Assembly (NCBI GenBank): GCA_012064415.1
Contig: SSNU01000030.1
Coordinates: forward strand, 168,980 to 232,979
DNA length: 64,000 nt
From: Gyrodactylus bullatarudis
Lineage: Eukaryota > Platyhelminthes > Monogenea > Gyrodactylidea > Gyrodactylidae
Direction: 5' to 3'
Under the pieces are notes generated by a model. It did not search any database. It saw nothing but the letters and a program-made list of their open reading frames with translations, and was not told where the DNA came from. Below are positions 1-14,100 of the stretch, one piece after another (the stretch's first letter is position 1; each line of letters opens with the position of its first letter). The position numbers and the translations under genes were made by a program.

Positions 1-845
1 ACTTTGAAAACATCGATCGAATTGAAAAGGTCATAAATGATACGAGAATCATGAAAGAGTTATATTTTACACCGAGTTCTGATGACCTTAGCCATAAAAG
101 TATTCCGAATCAGGCAAAACAATCAGACTGTAAATCGAAATATATCAAGAGTTTATTTCCAATAATATTAAAGCATAAAAAACAAAATTTCCTTATTAAC
201 TTGATTGGCCTAAAACAAGAAGAGTCGAAAGCAAATTTGAAATTGATGGAATCATTTTACTTGGAGTATCCTCTAGAATCAGGAAATATATTTCTTGGAT
301 TTGAAACTCTTAGGGAGTTCTTAGAACGCACAAAGTCATTGAAAATTTCTTCTTGGAATGAAGACTCTTGGGAGTATACAAGTCCTAACAATCCGCATGG
401 TTGGAGCGACTTTACCAACATGACAGGCTTTATCTTGCAAAGTGAAGTAAGAAAAAGATCTCTTGATGACCGGAGAGAATTTGAAAATAAAGTTAAACGA
501 CAAAATATCATAATCACTTGTACAATATGCGATATAAAACTTGAGGGTTCATTTTATGTTCAATGTCCGAGTGTTGTCGAGCACAAGTTTTGTTTCTTCT
601 GTGCGAAAGATTACATTTTAAAACATTGTGAAGAGGAAAGTCAAGAAATATTTTGTCCGAGTGATAAAAATTGCACTCTCAGTAATGGTAAACCATGGGC
701 ATTTGTTAAAGAAGAAATAGCTGCCATACTAATAGCGTCCAATTGTAAGGCGCCAGAAAATAAAGAAGAGACCAACAACAGCCTTGAAAAGAGTAACAAA
801 GAGATTTCCGAAACTGTGTCTAGTGACGATACTCTTGAAGTTTAG
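1..845 (+). CDS. IRF2BP: IRF2BP1/2-like transcriptional co-regulator, C-terminal part (5' end outside window)
   Basis: The frame is open from the left edge of the window with no stop, so this is the 3' part of a gene whose N-terminal zinc finger would lie outside. About 280 residues are visible. The last third carries the C3HC4 RING of the interferon regulatory factor 2-binding protein family: the core CTIC, then VQCPS, HKFCFFC, FCPSDKNC and PWAF, with spacing close to vertebrate IRF2BP1/2. Family members are nuclear co-repressors or co-activators whose RING contacts partner proteins; that role is family knowledge. The segment before the RING is Lys/Ser-rich and has no domain I recognise. After the RING, about 30 charged residues lead to TAG at 843-845. 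A second, diverged RING of the same family lies tail to tail about 500 bp downstream. Confidence 0.88.
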   Translation, partial: FENIDRIEKVINDTRIMKELYFTPSSDDLSHKSIPNQAKQSDCKSKYIKSLFPIILKHKKQNFLINLIGLKQEESKANLKLMESFYLEYPLESGNIFLGFETLREFLERTKSLKISSWNEDSWEYTSPNNPHGWSDFTNMTGFILQSEVRKRSLDDRREFENKVKRQNIIITCTICDIKLEGSFYVQCPSVVEHKFCFFCAKDYILKHCEEESQEIFCPSDKNCTLSNGKPWAFVKEEIAAILIASNCKAPENKEETNNSLEKSNKEISETVSSDDTLEV

Positions 846-1359
846 TTTATAAGACATTCATCTTTATCATGAATACAAATATATAAATAATTTATAAAAA
901 GAATAAGACTCTCTTATTTCTTCTGATGAGAATCTAAATAGATAGTGATCTAATTCAGTATTCAATTACAAGGATAGAGGTTTAAACTACTAGGATTTAT
1001 TCAAGTTTTTTTTCTCGAACCAAAAAGATGCCAATAACTTTGGGAATTTTTTCAACTCAGAATAGTGTTGATCCCATATAGAATAACGATATTCTGTTAA
1101 TACTATCCCACCAACAAGAGATATGAGCAAAATCGTGACTCAATCGGAATAGCATGCTACACAATTTGAAATGATTTTCCTTTTTTGATTCTTTCGTGAT
1201 ACTCATTCAGCATTAAGTTTCCTATTTCACTCTAATCAAAATTGATCTAATATCTAATTTTCATCCATTCTTATGTAAATCAGTTATAACCGGTGTTTTA
1301 ATAAATTGTATTCTTAAATTCTTCTATATTGTCACTAGTTGTATTTTTTGAGTTTATGT

Positions 1360-1707
1360 TCACATCTGATCAGTATCATTATTAGCATATTCGAAAATGA
1401 AAACTTCATCAGAATTAATACATCGAAGAACTTCATTTATCTCACAGTGCTTGAAACACCACGGTGATTTCAATGCCATTCGGCATTTCTCCTCACTTGG
1501 ACATTGAATTGATGGAGGTTTCGTTTTTGATGAGTTAATGCGCATTTTCTGAATGTAGTCTGCTGTACAATGGAAACAGAATTTGTGACCCGGATATACA
1601 GGACATTGTACGAATGGTTTATGATCAAGAATTACAGAACATTTTTGACATGATATCTTTGGGAGAGCATTGTATAGACTCTCTAATTTTTGATTTGAAA
1701 CATTCAT
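1360..1707 (-). CDS. Small IRF2BP-type RING protein (diverged paralogue)
   Basis: This ORF of about 115 residues starts at the ATG at 1705-1707 (MNVSNQ). It consists almost only of an IRF2BP-type RING: SCQKC, then FVQCP, GHKFCFHC, IQCPSEEKC and SPWCF, in the same order and spacing as in the neighbouring IRF2BP gene but with many substitutions and a slightly longer loop before the last cysteine pair. The same frame stays open upstream of the ATG, through GTG at 1785, so an upstream exon is possible. It is tail to tail with the larger IRF2BP gene, which suggests a local inverted duplication followed by divergence. It could be a stand-alone short gene, the last exon of a longer one, or a decaying copy. 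The conserved zinc ligands argue against simple decay. Confidence 0.55.
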   Translation of the reverse strand: MNVSNQKLESLYNALPKISCQKCSVILDHKPFVQCPVYPGHKFCFHCTADYIQKMRINSSKTKPPSIQCPSEEKCRMALKSPWCFKHCEINEVLRCINSDEVFIFEYANNDTDQM

Positions 1708-4700
1708 TGAAATAATTATGATTATATTGTGAATGAATTTCAAAAGTGATTGTTGTAGTGGAAGATTTATAAAAGAATAGAACACATTCCATTTCCATGA
1801 ATAAAGCCTCTATATCGGGTATGGTCAATGAGTATTACTCATCAGCGGGATGCATAAAAAATTGCAAATGTATCAAACTACTGATTCAGTATTGCTGAAA
1901 TAATTATTGAGTACAAGATCTAGTCAAGCCTGGAAAGAGAGATTGAGAACCAAAATTGGAATAACCAGTTAATAAAAAATTTGAAAATTTGAAAACTTTC
2001 AATTATGATATGTTATGTATCATATTTATCAGGATACCTGAAAGAATGACCTTATTTCTGAATTAACTAGCATCTTCATTATATAACATGAAATCGGTGA
2101 GCCAGCTTGAAACAGATTCAGCTTGAATCTCATTTTGGAGATCGAATAAAGCTAGACCATTCAAAGCTCGAGTAAACGTATAATTGATTCACACCCCTTC
2201 ACTATGTGATCCAAAACCTTAGTTTGATCGGTCACTTACAAGTAGACCTACATAAAACAGGTTTTCAAGGAAGTTTTAATGTTCTTATGAAGCTTTTTGT
2301 ATTAATTAATACTTTCAAACACACTTACACTTCTCTGATCTTCACAAAAAAACTTCACGAACTCAATTTCTCACACTTGTAAATTTTACCCTTGAAAACA
2401 CAAGTAAAACCGAAAACTAAATGCACCAATGAATCATTTGTAAAATTTTGATATATTTCACGATGTATTACCACCCAGTTTTTTCGGACTAGAGTGACCA
2501 ATGAGTTTCGCAACCGACTGCATAATGTTTCTTTATTGAAGGCAAGTTGATGATGAATCGAAATCGGGCCGACATTCAATCGTCGATAAATAAACCCTCT
2601 CCAAACATGCTCTTAAAGAAAGCGATGCTTACAGTTTTCTGAATAAGAAAAGTAACTATGAACTAATGGATTACTTAAATAGACAGTCACTTTTCAAAGA
2701 TACCTAAACTCGTTAAAGCAAATGGTTGCCAAATTAAAGCAGAAATTCCCAAGATTCAGACGACTTTCATTCCAAGATAACGCTTCTCATCTGATGAAAA
2801 TATCGATGTGATAGAAGATCCTCCTCATAGTCCTGAATAGGGTAGGGTGAAATTTTTAACCTCATTTTTGTACTAACTTTTCTAGTAGAATTATCAATTC
2901 TAAGTATTATTTTGTGTTGAAGCATATGTCGAAAATGCTACACCGTTATGTCATTCAGTTTTAAAAACCCAAGATTTTTCAAATTTTCGCTCAATTTTCA
3001 ATGAAATTTTACTGCACTATCACTAAAATCCAGAATATCTCGGCCATTTAATGAATTTCTCAAGTTTTATCTTCAAAAATAGTAATCTTATCATTAAGAG
3101 GACCTTAATGGTAAATTCCGTTGTTTTATCATGTCCGTGAGGTACTGTGGGAAAAAAGGGTAATGAGTCATTTCTAACTTACAATAAATTGTAATCCCCG
3201 TCAAAATATTTACACACTACCATTAATTAATATTTAGACACTTATGTTTAGAGAAAAAAAATATATTCAAAAATCAGTGTAAAAAAGAAAAAAATGAAGT
3301 ATCAAAATATTATGCAGCAGAAATAATGTATTTCTGCCAACGATCCCGTCATTGTAAAATCCTTGACTTTTTGAATCGAAAAAGTTTATGAGGTCATTTT
3401 CAAATTCTCCTTTATTGAGAAATTTTTAACCGTTAAAAAAATTGTTGCATAGACCTGCATAAATACACTGTATATATAAAGTAGTATGATTGGTCAGGAC
3501 TAGGCTAGGATGAAATTTATTTTCTTCGAACACTTCACGAGAGTACTTACTTTTCTGATAAAATTTAGTACTCAGATCATGTTATGCATAGTTTTAAATT
3601 GTGATTGTCATTCTCAATTATGTCATTAGTCATTAAACTCACAGTGCAATGGGATTTTTTCATATAATACATAATAAATTAACAGTTCATTAAAAAAATA
3701 ATATTTGCCAACCCCAGTATCTTTCTTTGAATAGTCACTTTTGTAAACGTATAAAAATGTTGCGTAAGATATTTTATGGGAAAATTCCTCCTGGCACGGT
3801 GGGAAAAAGTTTGAATTCCCAGTTTTAACGAGACAACTCCCCTCCTCATAAGGAAGGGATGATAAAAGTGGAGCGTGAAGAGTATGAAAAAAGTCGTTTT
3901 CCTCTGAGCGCAATTGAAAGAACGCTAAAATCCTTTGCGTATCAGAGAATTAAAACGCATTGGTTTTATTTTTATATTCTTGAATTCATTGCCCAAAGAC
4001 ATTGCGTGCTTAGGTTTCCAGATCACGAAATTATTTTGCTTTTTTAACTCTCTTTTTTACTATTCTCATCCAAAGAAGAAATTGTAAAAGTAAAATTAAT
4101 CCTGTAATCATCTCTAAGAGTTACTCTGAAGAAGCATAAAGTGACATTCCTAAAATCTGTCATATTGAATTAAAATAAAATAATTTGAAATAGAGGTAAG
4201 ACTGCAAATATATCTGAAAGAAGAGGAAGCTATTTTTATTAGCGAATACAGCCATCTATTCCATGGCACACTCATCAGCTTATACATGAAAAGCAGAGAT
4301 CAAACTCTGAGGATTATTCCTCTCGTTTAATGTAAATAAAAACATGATGGGAAAAAGGAAGGATTTCGCTTGTGTAAAAATTTCTCTTGGGGATATGTTA
4401 ATGATTGATACCAGAAACTTATCCTATATACCATATTTCATCATTATTTTCTTGACTTGAAGATTGATATCTCAAACTATAAGAATCATGATACAGACTT
4501 GATTTATAATCTTTAATGCTACACACAAGCATACACAATACATATGTTAATTTGCATGATAGGTTAGGGAAATCTTTTTTCATGAAAAAAGAAAATTTGA
4601 AGATCTCATCTCTGCAATACTCCTTTCTCTTCTACAATAAATCTCTATTTCCATATAAAATTTGTACTCACACAGTGTGCATACAACGAATAGCAACATA

Positions 4701-7700
4701 TGATCATTGAATATATATAATGTATGAAACACAGTGAATTAAATAATAATTGAATTTATCGTGCAATATAATATTTAAAATTTAAAGGCTGAAAAAATTC
4801 TTAATGACATGAAAACTGTCGTCCAATGAATTGCGTGAGACGGAATGCATCCAAAAATTCGTTTTGTCAAATTATCAAAAAAATAATACGAAAGAAGAAA
4901 AACAAACCCCATAAAATTCGTTGAATTCTAAAGTTTTTGGACAGTTTCGTTTAAATTAACCAATCATAGCTTATTTTCACAAATAAAATTTACTTGTTTT
5001 TAATATTAAATTGTCTATCTACTTGAAAGTAAATGCATGATATCAAATATTATAAAAGAGAAAATATTTTTCAAAATAAATTTCCTAAAACGTTTCAAGC
5101 ATTTACAAGGTTCTTCAAGGATTTTATAACCACTCATATTTTCAATGTAATAATTTGAGTTCAAAAGCCTTGAATGTCAATTTTTCGTGATTTTCTGAAT
5201 GAATTAAAAAGTAAAAATTAAGTTGAAGCATAACATTTTCAAAGAGATATTTGAAGAAATCATGAAAAATGAATTAAACCATCAATATCTTCAAACTACT
5301 TATTTTACAGTCAAACCGCATTACGAAAGAATTATCATGCGAAATATATTTTTTGCCATGGGTATACATATGAATTTTGAAATGACATTGCATTTAGTAA
5401 AAGCATTTCATTTGAAAAGAAGTATGAAAGAATATTACTTCAATTACTAGAGAGGTCAGAAAGGCAATGAATATCTCAGAATAAAGTAATTGAATTACTC
5501 TTGTCAAAAAATGCTTTCTTCTATATTCCAGGCAATTCAGTAGGAAATAAAAATCATGCTGTGAACTTATCAATTCTCTTCTTGCCCAAGAGTCACTCTC
5601 TTTAAAGAGTAGAACAGCTAAAAGCTCGAGAAGTTCATTAGATTTTGTTTTATTCACTTAACTAAATTGACTTGGTTCCTCTTGAACCAAAAATATCTGA
5701 GTATATTTCTCTATAATCAATTGAATTAATACTGTCAAAATTAATTTCGATAAAAAACAGATTTTTTTCCATTTTCCTTGTATCAAATGGTTAAATTAAC
5801 TTTTTGATATTCATCTCTCTCTATACATTGGAATACAGTGTCTACACTCTGGAAGGTCCACTAGGCTTTATTACAGTTGATGAAAAGGAGGCAACTTTGA
5901 GTATGAGGTTTCATCAGGGAAAATTAAAAATTTATTACCTCCTTCGTGAATAAGAGAGAGAAAGAGACCAATTCTAAAGATGATGTTAATTACATTCAGT
6001 AAAATTATCGCTTTTCTGGCGTCATTTATTCCTATCAAACATATTTATTACCAAAGTGGCATATGTTCTTGACTCTTAAATATTCCCTCTTCTTTTGCTC
6101 CATTTGCAATGAGTGTTGCCTTTTCCTTTACCCCAAAGAAATGTCTCTTCGTGTATTTTTATAATGTTTATAACATTATCATCGTTATTGTATTTGAAAA
6201 AAAAGTTAGAAAGGCAAGTTGACCTCAAGATGTAAAAAAATTAGGAGCAAGCATGCCAAATAGAAATCTTTCATTACAATACGGAGAAGAAGAGATGAAG
6301 AGTAACACATTTGGGTGGGAAAGCTTGCTTCTTTAAAAATGAATAATTCGAGCGGTGAATAAATTTTTCTCTTTTATTTTTCTAGAAATACATTCAGATT
6401 TTTATGTACAATCTATAATGTAGTGTAGAGGAAGAAAAAATAGACAGGCAAGCAGAGAATTACAATCATCACCACCAGTTTAAATGAATTTTTTGAAAGA
6501 GCAGAGAAACAAATCAAGGCGATTCTCCTCAATCAGGAGGGGAAAATTCATCATTCATCTTTTTATTTGAATATCGCATGCAGTTTGGTTTTGAGCACGT
6601 GTCATAACTGTGTAGCGTTGAATCTTGAAAATGCATGCGTAGTACTAAGAGGTGAAGGAGAAAGAGACAGAGAGTGGAATGTATTCACTTGAGAGTCTTG
6701 ACCATCTCTGTTAATTAATCTGAATAAGATATTTCATAAATGGATTTCTTATTTAATTAGGCTTCAAATGAGGTGAATTATTGCCAACATTGGAGGGTAG
6801 TTGTAGTTAACAAGAGAGATTCCTTTCTAACACACAAATACATTGATTTTGAAGAGGTAAATTTCAAAGATTTCTAATTAATCAATGATCAACTTTTAAT
6901 CATCTTGGCTTCATCAACATCATCATTTTCAATGATTAATTCAACATGTTTTAGTATACAGAATATATATAACCAGACAGATTGTATCAAGTAATCCTAG
7001 AGAAAAGAACTACGCAATCAACGACCTCATCTCTTTTATTATTAACTGCCATTAGAATACTGAAATAATGGAAAGTTTTATTCATAACATTGCTTCAGTT
7101 AATAATAATAATAATATTCTCACTCACTTTGGATACTAAGTAAGCATCTTCTTAGCTAGAAGAACAGCAAATAATACATTGAATACACACATATTATAAT
7201 CTATTATGCTTTTGTGTATCTAGTAAATACTATTCAATAGTAGGCCTAAGAAGAAAAATCATGTTGAATGCGTAATATTATATACCCTATCGAGGATGTT
7301 GAAGGGAATTTTCCAACTACAGTACTGTATTTTAATCTTTACATCTCCTTGAGGTTATGAACGTTGAGAGATTACTTCCTGGCTACAGAAAGAAATAATC
7401 TGTTTTGACTTTTATCAAATGCATACAATTGGTTTTTAGTTATAATTACGAGGTTAGATCCTTATCGAAGAGAACAAGGAGGACAATACACTGACTAGAA
7501 TTGTTCTAGAGAAAATCTAACATCTGAAATAAAATCTATATGCAGAATCTGCACAAATATCTTTGGTTATTCTCAAAGATTCTCAAGGGGACATTCAAAT
7601 ATTTAGGAATAATAGTAAATTATATATTATAATAAAACTTCACAGCTAAGGAGAGTTTTAACAGGCAAGATCTAAAACTATCAACTGCAAATCTACAACT

Positions 7701-10700
7701 TGAATGTTAAACGGAGTAAGACACTGGCTATAATCATAATTATCACTATAAGAATTCGGACCAATAAGGCCATCTTCATCGATTCATTAGACCTGTAGTT
7801 ATATGGCAGGTATCACATAGATGAGTATGCCCGTAATGGAGATCTTTATTTGTGAAACAACCTAGCATCTTCTTACTTCGTTCAAAATTCCTATGTCATC
7901 AGTAGTTCAGCTCACACCAAAATATTTTCATAATACTATAGATTTACAACGAAGATACGTAATTGTTGATAAAATTTTGGTCTGATGCCAAAATAATAGC
8001 AAATTTTCTATTTGCAACTCGTTAGCGATAAAATGCAGTTTATATATTAATGAAGCATTTATTATTTAAATGCAGTAATAATACAATGAAAAACAATGTA
8101 CTTTACTATGGAATTTCTCCTTACTTCAAGTACAAAATCGGGTTAGGGGAAAAAAAATTTCTATAAATCCTGGCAACATTCGTTATTATAATGATGAACC
8201 CTAAAATCTCAGATACCATGAATAAAGATATGATAACACTGATGCTGATAGTAGTAAAAAGTAAAATTTTTCTAATTCCAAAATCTTTCATAACGAATGA
8301 AATCCCTACATTGAGAAGTTTTCAATTTATATGTATGCTAAAATGTTGAGGTGATTTTAAATAATCTGAATATCTCAGACTATCTATTTCATAACTACTC
8401 AGCCTCATTAATTTAAAGTGGAAATTTTTGAGAAGAATTTCATTTTTTTAATGAAATAATCTGAGTGAAAATGGATCATGCAATAGGGAATTGTAGAAAT
8501 TCCGAAAAGAATCTCATGTTTCACGAGAATATCTTGATAGTTATTTCTCACAGATCAATGCATTAGCGTGAAAAATTGAAGGATTCTGTTTCATTCCCTA
8601 TGAATAAATAAATCCTTGTTGATTCTTTTTTTCGATAGAACAATCGCTGGTTCGATCAGATTTATTCACACAACTGTTTTTGTAACCAAGTTCATGAACT
8701 GAATCAACTCCTAGATGTATGGAAAGAGTTTTTCTCTACACTATACACATATCTGGCTTGATTTCATTCATCATTTCTTGATGACAGGGAATATTTAATA
8801 ACACCTCATTCATTCTCTCAAAATTTTCATTCATTTATTGGAGGAATTCATCAAAAAAAAATTTATTTTCTCTACCTTGTACGCTTGTACTGAGAGGGGA
8901 AATTTGGTGGTATGAAAAAAACAGAAACAGCTTTCTCATTCATCAGGAAATCTACATTAGGAATTATTCATTTCCTTTTGTAAGAGAATAAAATTTCTTG
9001 GCCTTTCCTTGATCATTTGTAGAATATTCATTAATTAATATATAAATTCTTCAAAATTATATTCTTTCCAATAAATACAGTCATAAAAAAATACAGAAAA
9101 TGAGACATTTTTCCTCCCAATTCAGAAAGACTTTTTATCCGCATATGTCTTTAGAGTTCTATATAGTACAATCTGCATAAAAAATACAAAAGAATACTTT
9201 GAGAAGATTTATCTGATGGGAAATATCTGCATTTGCAATGAATTCATTAAACTGACTACTTGTCAGTTCATATGCCATCCATGCATAAGTGGACTCTCTT
9301 TCCCCCCACCTATAAACACATTTTATATTTGATAATATTTACACAAAACTTAATCTTTATAAAATACATATGGATTTATTCTATTTAATGTCATGAAAAT
9401 TCATTTGATAAGAGCTGGAAAGGAGCAAGACTACACTGAAACACTATATTTCTGACTGACTGACGAAACTCATGAACTCAGGAAGGAAAATTCAGGGCTG
9501 CTCATCATTATTTCACTCTCTTAAAAATGTATAGGAAATTGAGCTCTTTTCATGAAAGAAGATTCTTCAACTCAAATTACTGTATTAACTAAGAGATCTT
9601 TCTTGTTTGATCCTGATCACGAACGTTAAATTGAATTCGCAATCAAGCAAAATTATATAAATACATCAATCATCAAACAGTTTTATCAATTTTTTGTAAA
9701 ATATCTATTCATGTAAGAAACTGTATTTCGCATTTGAATCTTTTATTTTTTAACACTAATCTGCAATCTTTTTTAATAATAAATAAAAATTCATGTTGAG
9801 AATCCCAGTGGGCTCTCCCATTTCGATATTATATCAACAGAATCCTACTAATCCTGTGTAATTGTGATGATTCTCCAAACTGTCTGGCTTTCTTCACCCA
9901 GTAAAAAAATTATCGTCAAAAAAACTTTCATGCTCTCTCGATAAGATTCCATTAGCAACCATCAATGGTTAATGTCAGGCAGGGGGGTGTAATTCATTCT
10001 CTCCCATGCCTAGAAAAGAGAGGAGAGAAATTCTTGGTAAATCTAATTAGTTGATTAAAAAATAATTAAGTAAAAAACAAACAAAAAGCACTCTGGGATT
10101 GTCGATGGAAATAATTTCGGATTGCAGTGTGTTCTTTTTTCACTTCAATTTTATTTCTTCTCTGTAATGCATTGGAAAAATTTCTATATGACACCTGATT
10201 ATTTACTGAGAATAAATAAGAGACTTGATTCAAACGGATTAAATCCAAAATTGGGTGATACACAGTGTGTATAAATATTTTTGAAAAAAGTCACGAAATA
10301 TCAGTTTTCGTCATTGAGCACACTTTATTAATTTAGAAGTTAATTGGAAAGGAAGTTGTTGTTGGTGATAGTGGTGGTGAGGGGTAATTTATATAGTACT
10401 ACTATTTTCACCTTCATATATCCATTCTTCTTTGTATGTGCTTATGAGTAAACAAAAGAAAATACTGCTCACTTCAACACTAAGGGATTACTCACTCAGT
10501 TTACTAATCAAATAGAAAATTCTTTTATCACTTGCGATTCATTGCTACTGGAGCAATCCTCTAAATGTCAAACTAACTAAAAAAGACTGTATGAATTTTT
10601 AATAAATCTCTGTATATTATTGGTTTCTTTTTTTGGGAAAGTTTCCAATCAAAAATTAATGACCATATAGGTAATTTGGCCAAAAAAGCAAAAAAAACTT

Positions 10701-10990
10701 ATTTGTCTCGGCTTCATGTCGTTTCTTCTCTTACTTTTTATTGAAAGAAGAATAAAAGGAGAGAGACAGTAGCCAAAAAAATAAATGAAAAGTACATAGC
10801 ATAATTTCTCGTAGGTTGGTTAGATAACTTTTTTTAAAACTGTACAAAGTTAATAATTTGTCAAGCAATAACTTTTTTGTCGATTGGAATTTGAATCATC
10901 GTCATTATCATCATCAGATCCTTTTTACTTTTATCACAGAGATTTTATAGAATTTCTTTCATTCATCTTTTTTTCTGATGATTGCGTACG
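1708..10990. other. Gene-free stretch
   Basis: About 9 kb of AT-rich DNA. The longest open frames are under 100 codons, with no recognisable motif and compositions typical of random AT-rich frames. I specifically looked for tyrosine-kinase exons belonging to the receptor on the right (minus strand) and found none. Short runs of AAT repeats occur near 7.1 kb. Confidence 0.6.
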
Positions 10991-10996
10991 TTTATT
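10991..10996 (-). terminator. Polyadenylation signal AATAAA of the DDR-like gene
   Basis: AATAAA on the minus strand, about 115 nt after the TAA at 11111. It supports transcription ending here, so that the kinase-less product is a complete message rather than a misread internal exon. Confidence 0.5.
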
Positions 10997-11110
10997 TTCT
11001 ATTAGGAAGAAAAAGGAAATTTCCCAGTTATACACGCAAAAGTTTGTAAATTCGCAGAAAAACTCACTTGAAAGGATCAATATTTTAGAATTATTTTTGA
11101 GTGGACATTG

Positions 11111-14100
11111 TTATTTTTGGTCGTCACAATTTCTGGTATTGACTAAATTTTGATTATTAGCAATCTGTAGAGTACTCAAATAAGAAAGATACGGCTTCTG
11201 TCCGTTTGTGGCGCTGGAATTGTTTGTGAAATTATTCGTAATTGGCTGACTTATCGAGAATATCCCTGGATTCATATTGGAATCGTGGGAATTTCTTGAA
11301 TTCATTGTTTGCATGAGATTGTGGTCATCTAAAGGAGTATTGAAAAAAATGTAGATATAGCAGTCAAGAAGTTCTTTAGACTAAGCTGATAACTATTGTA
11401 ACCGTGGAATTTCCAAATACACTAAACCTCCTTTTGTGTCAATTTCTAATTCAAGCCAGAAAATAGATAAATAGTGCTTACAGTTTTCTGGATTGGGTAG
11501 AACCTGAAAGTTTCCTTGACTGAGCAAATGAGCTTGAGCTAGGCTCGGAGAAATAGTTGGAAAGGATTGATTGCCATAGATATTCTGGAAAGGGTTACTT
11601 GTCACTGGAGGATTCGGTAAGGGCATATTAGATGCACTTCTTAAATTGCCTGGAGACATTGTTCCATGATAGTCAATACTGTTATTTTCTTCTACCTCAG
11701 AACTTCCATCTCCTCGTATACTCGCATAGAGATTCGATGAATTATCTCCTGTATGATTTATATTCTGACTTCTCTGATTATTCGCAGCTATCAGGAGCAT
11801 CAGTTGTTGCTGAGGTGATAGGGTGAAATAATTTTGATCATTAACACCGCTCTGAGGTGGACAAATTGGTGGAAATTGTAAAGTTTGATTGTTGTTATTT
11901 GTGTTGAAGAGGGAATCACTTGTCGTTGTAGTACTCCCAGTTCCATGATTCATTGACATGAGAGATTGCTGCTGATTCAACAACTGAATATCAGAAAAGT
12001 TTAAAAGTGGATTCTGATTTGTTTGGGAGACGTTGATCTTTGAAAATGTGTCACAATTTCCAATGTCAGATGAGATATTTCTTTTATACGAGGATCTTCG
12101 ATTTTTCATCATGAAGCAAGCAAAAATTGTCGATAGTATGAGGAATATTCCAAACCCACAAATAATCATAATGGCTGTTATCGCAAATTGACCAAAAGGG
12201 GCCAACTCCACGGGTGTTGGAAGAGTTTCTGAGCTTTGGAGGATTTCAGCTAGGTTATCTGTTGTAATTTCTGGAAGAGTTTCAGTGACAACTGTCGTCT
12301 CAGGAAGGATTAATTTCTTCTCTGCTTTTTCTAGAATGAAATTTTATTGAATAAATCACAAAACAATGATACAGACAAGAGTTGACTTACTTGTGCCAAA
12401 GTAGATTTCATCGATTAGAATCCAACCTCTTCTCAGCTTAAATTCCAAAAGAGCAAATTTTCCTATATTCTCCCCTTGACCTTTGAGTCGAATCCAATCT
12501 CGGTTCGAGTCTAACTCAAAATAATTCATTTCCGTGAAGAATTCTTCGTGATATTCATTTTTCAAATAATCATATATGCTTCTTCTTATATCAGGAAAGA
12601 TTTTAGCTTCAACAGAAATTAATGAATTGATTTTTTCCAACTCTGACTCATAAACCATATGAATGCTGATGAAGTCAATTTTGTAGATGTCATCAAAACG
12701 AAAAATCATTCTGATTGTTTCATTATTCGAGGAGCTGTTGAATCCCACATAGTAAGATGAAGATAAAGCATTATCAAATTTATAGTTCGTCAACTTTCCT
12801 AAACCACTCGTCAAGTAGGGAATTCCATTAATTCTTTTTAACCACAGATTTTCTTCACTTAGAATTGGATTGGAAAATTTCTATTAAAATTAATATGAAA
12901 TGACAAGAGAGTTCTTCATAATAATTATACAGTTGTTGTTAGTAACTTACAATATCACACTGAGTTGTGAAATCTATTGAGGAAAGACTGTTGGTCTGAA
13001 GAATATTCTTAGCGTCATACGATAAATCGAGGAGACTTTCAGGTTTAACTCGAGGATGAAATTCTTGATTGATCGGAGTGATATATTCGAGAATATTTGT
13101 CTGACAACCATAAAGTCCGAATGATATGCAAGTTTCACTTTTCTCATACTCAACGTGAGGATATATTCGGAACCATCTAACGACGATAGGATAATCTAGT
13201 TCTCTTATATCCTCAATGTCAAGCATAAAATTTTTTCGCAGAATCTAAATAACGATAATAAGTAAAATATTTTAATTGATGGAAATGTCAAGAGGAAAAC
13301 CTACACAAGTCTTAGACTTGTCTGCATACCGAAACCATGGGCCATCACGTTCTCGTTTGTATTGAAGGACAAACTGAGGAAGTTCTTGCTCCTATTAAAA
13401 ATTAATTTAAATAACTTTCCCGACAAATAATAACAATGATAAGCGTACATGTTTTGAGTAAGATTTAACAAGGAATATAATTGACTTGATGAGATGAATT
13501 CTCCCAAGATCCACTTCGACATATTCAGTTAAATCTTTGTTGAAGCCGTTAGATGGACACCAGCCTGGTGATTTGGAACTGTATCTGCAAATAGTTAGTT
13601 GATTAAGCATTCTATTCAATAGAACGAAAACCTTTGAAATTCAATTAATATCATGGGTATATTTGTACTTCTATTATTAATATGATAAATATGCATAAAA
13701 GCTTAGATATTTCATAAATTATTTGTTTTTTTGGATATGTATCAATGGATAATGATGATAAAAATATAATGATACTGTAATATCAAAAGAGGAAATTAAT
13801 CTCAAAACATTTAATAATGAATAAATGTAAGAGAATACAAGCTGATTATCCCTTCATTCACCATCGTATTTTTTCTTGCTATGTAATAATAATACATTTC
13901 TAAAATATTCCTGGAGAAAAATTATCATTAATAGATTTAGATATTGCATTCTTTTGGGGGGAAATCAAATGAAGCTGATTAGTTAGAATGGAGATTCTTT
14001 TTGATCTTTACAAAGGAATGAACATTTAGATTAATCCATAGAAAATAATCAAACAGAAATGTACGATGAATGAAACGAAAGGGAACTGCTAAATGCTAAC

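Noticed and set aside
8640..8660. GGTTCGAT resembling a tRNA T-arm
   Set aside because: No acceptor, D or anticodon stems can be formed around it; not a tRNA.
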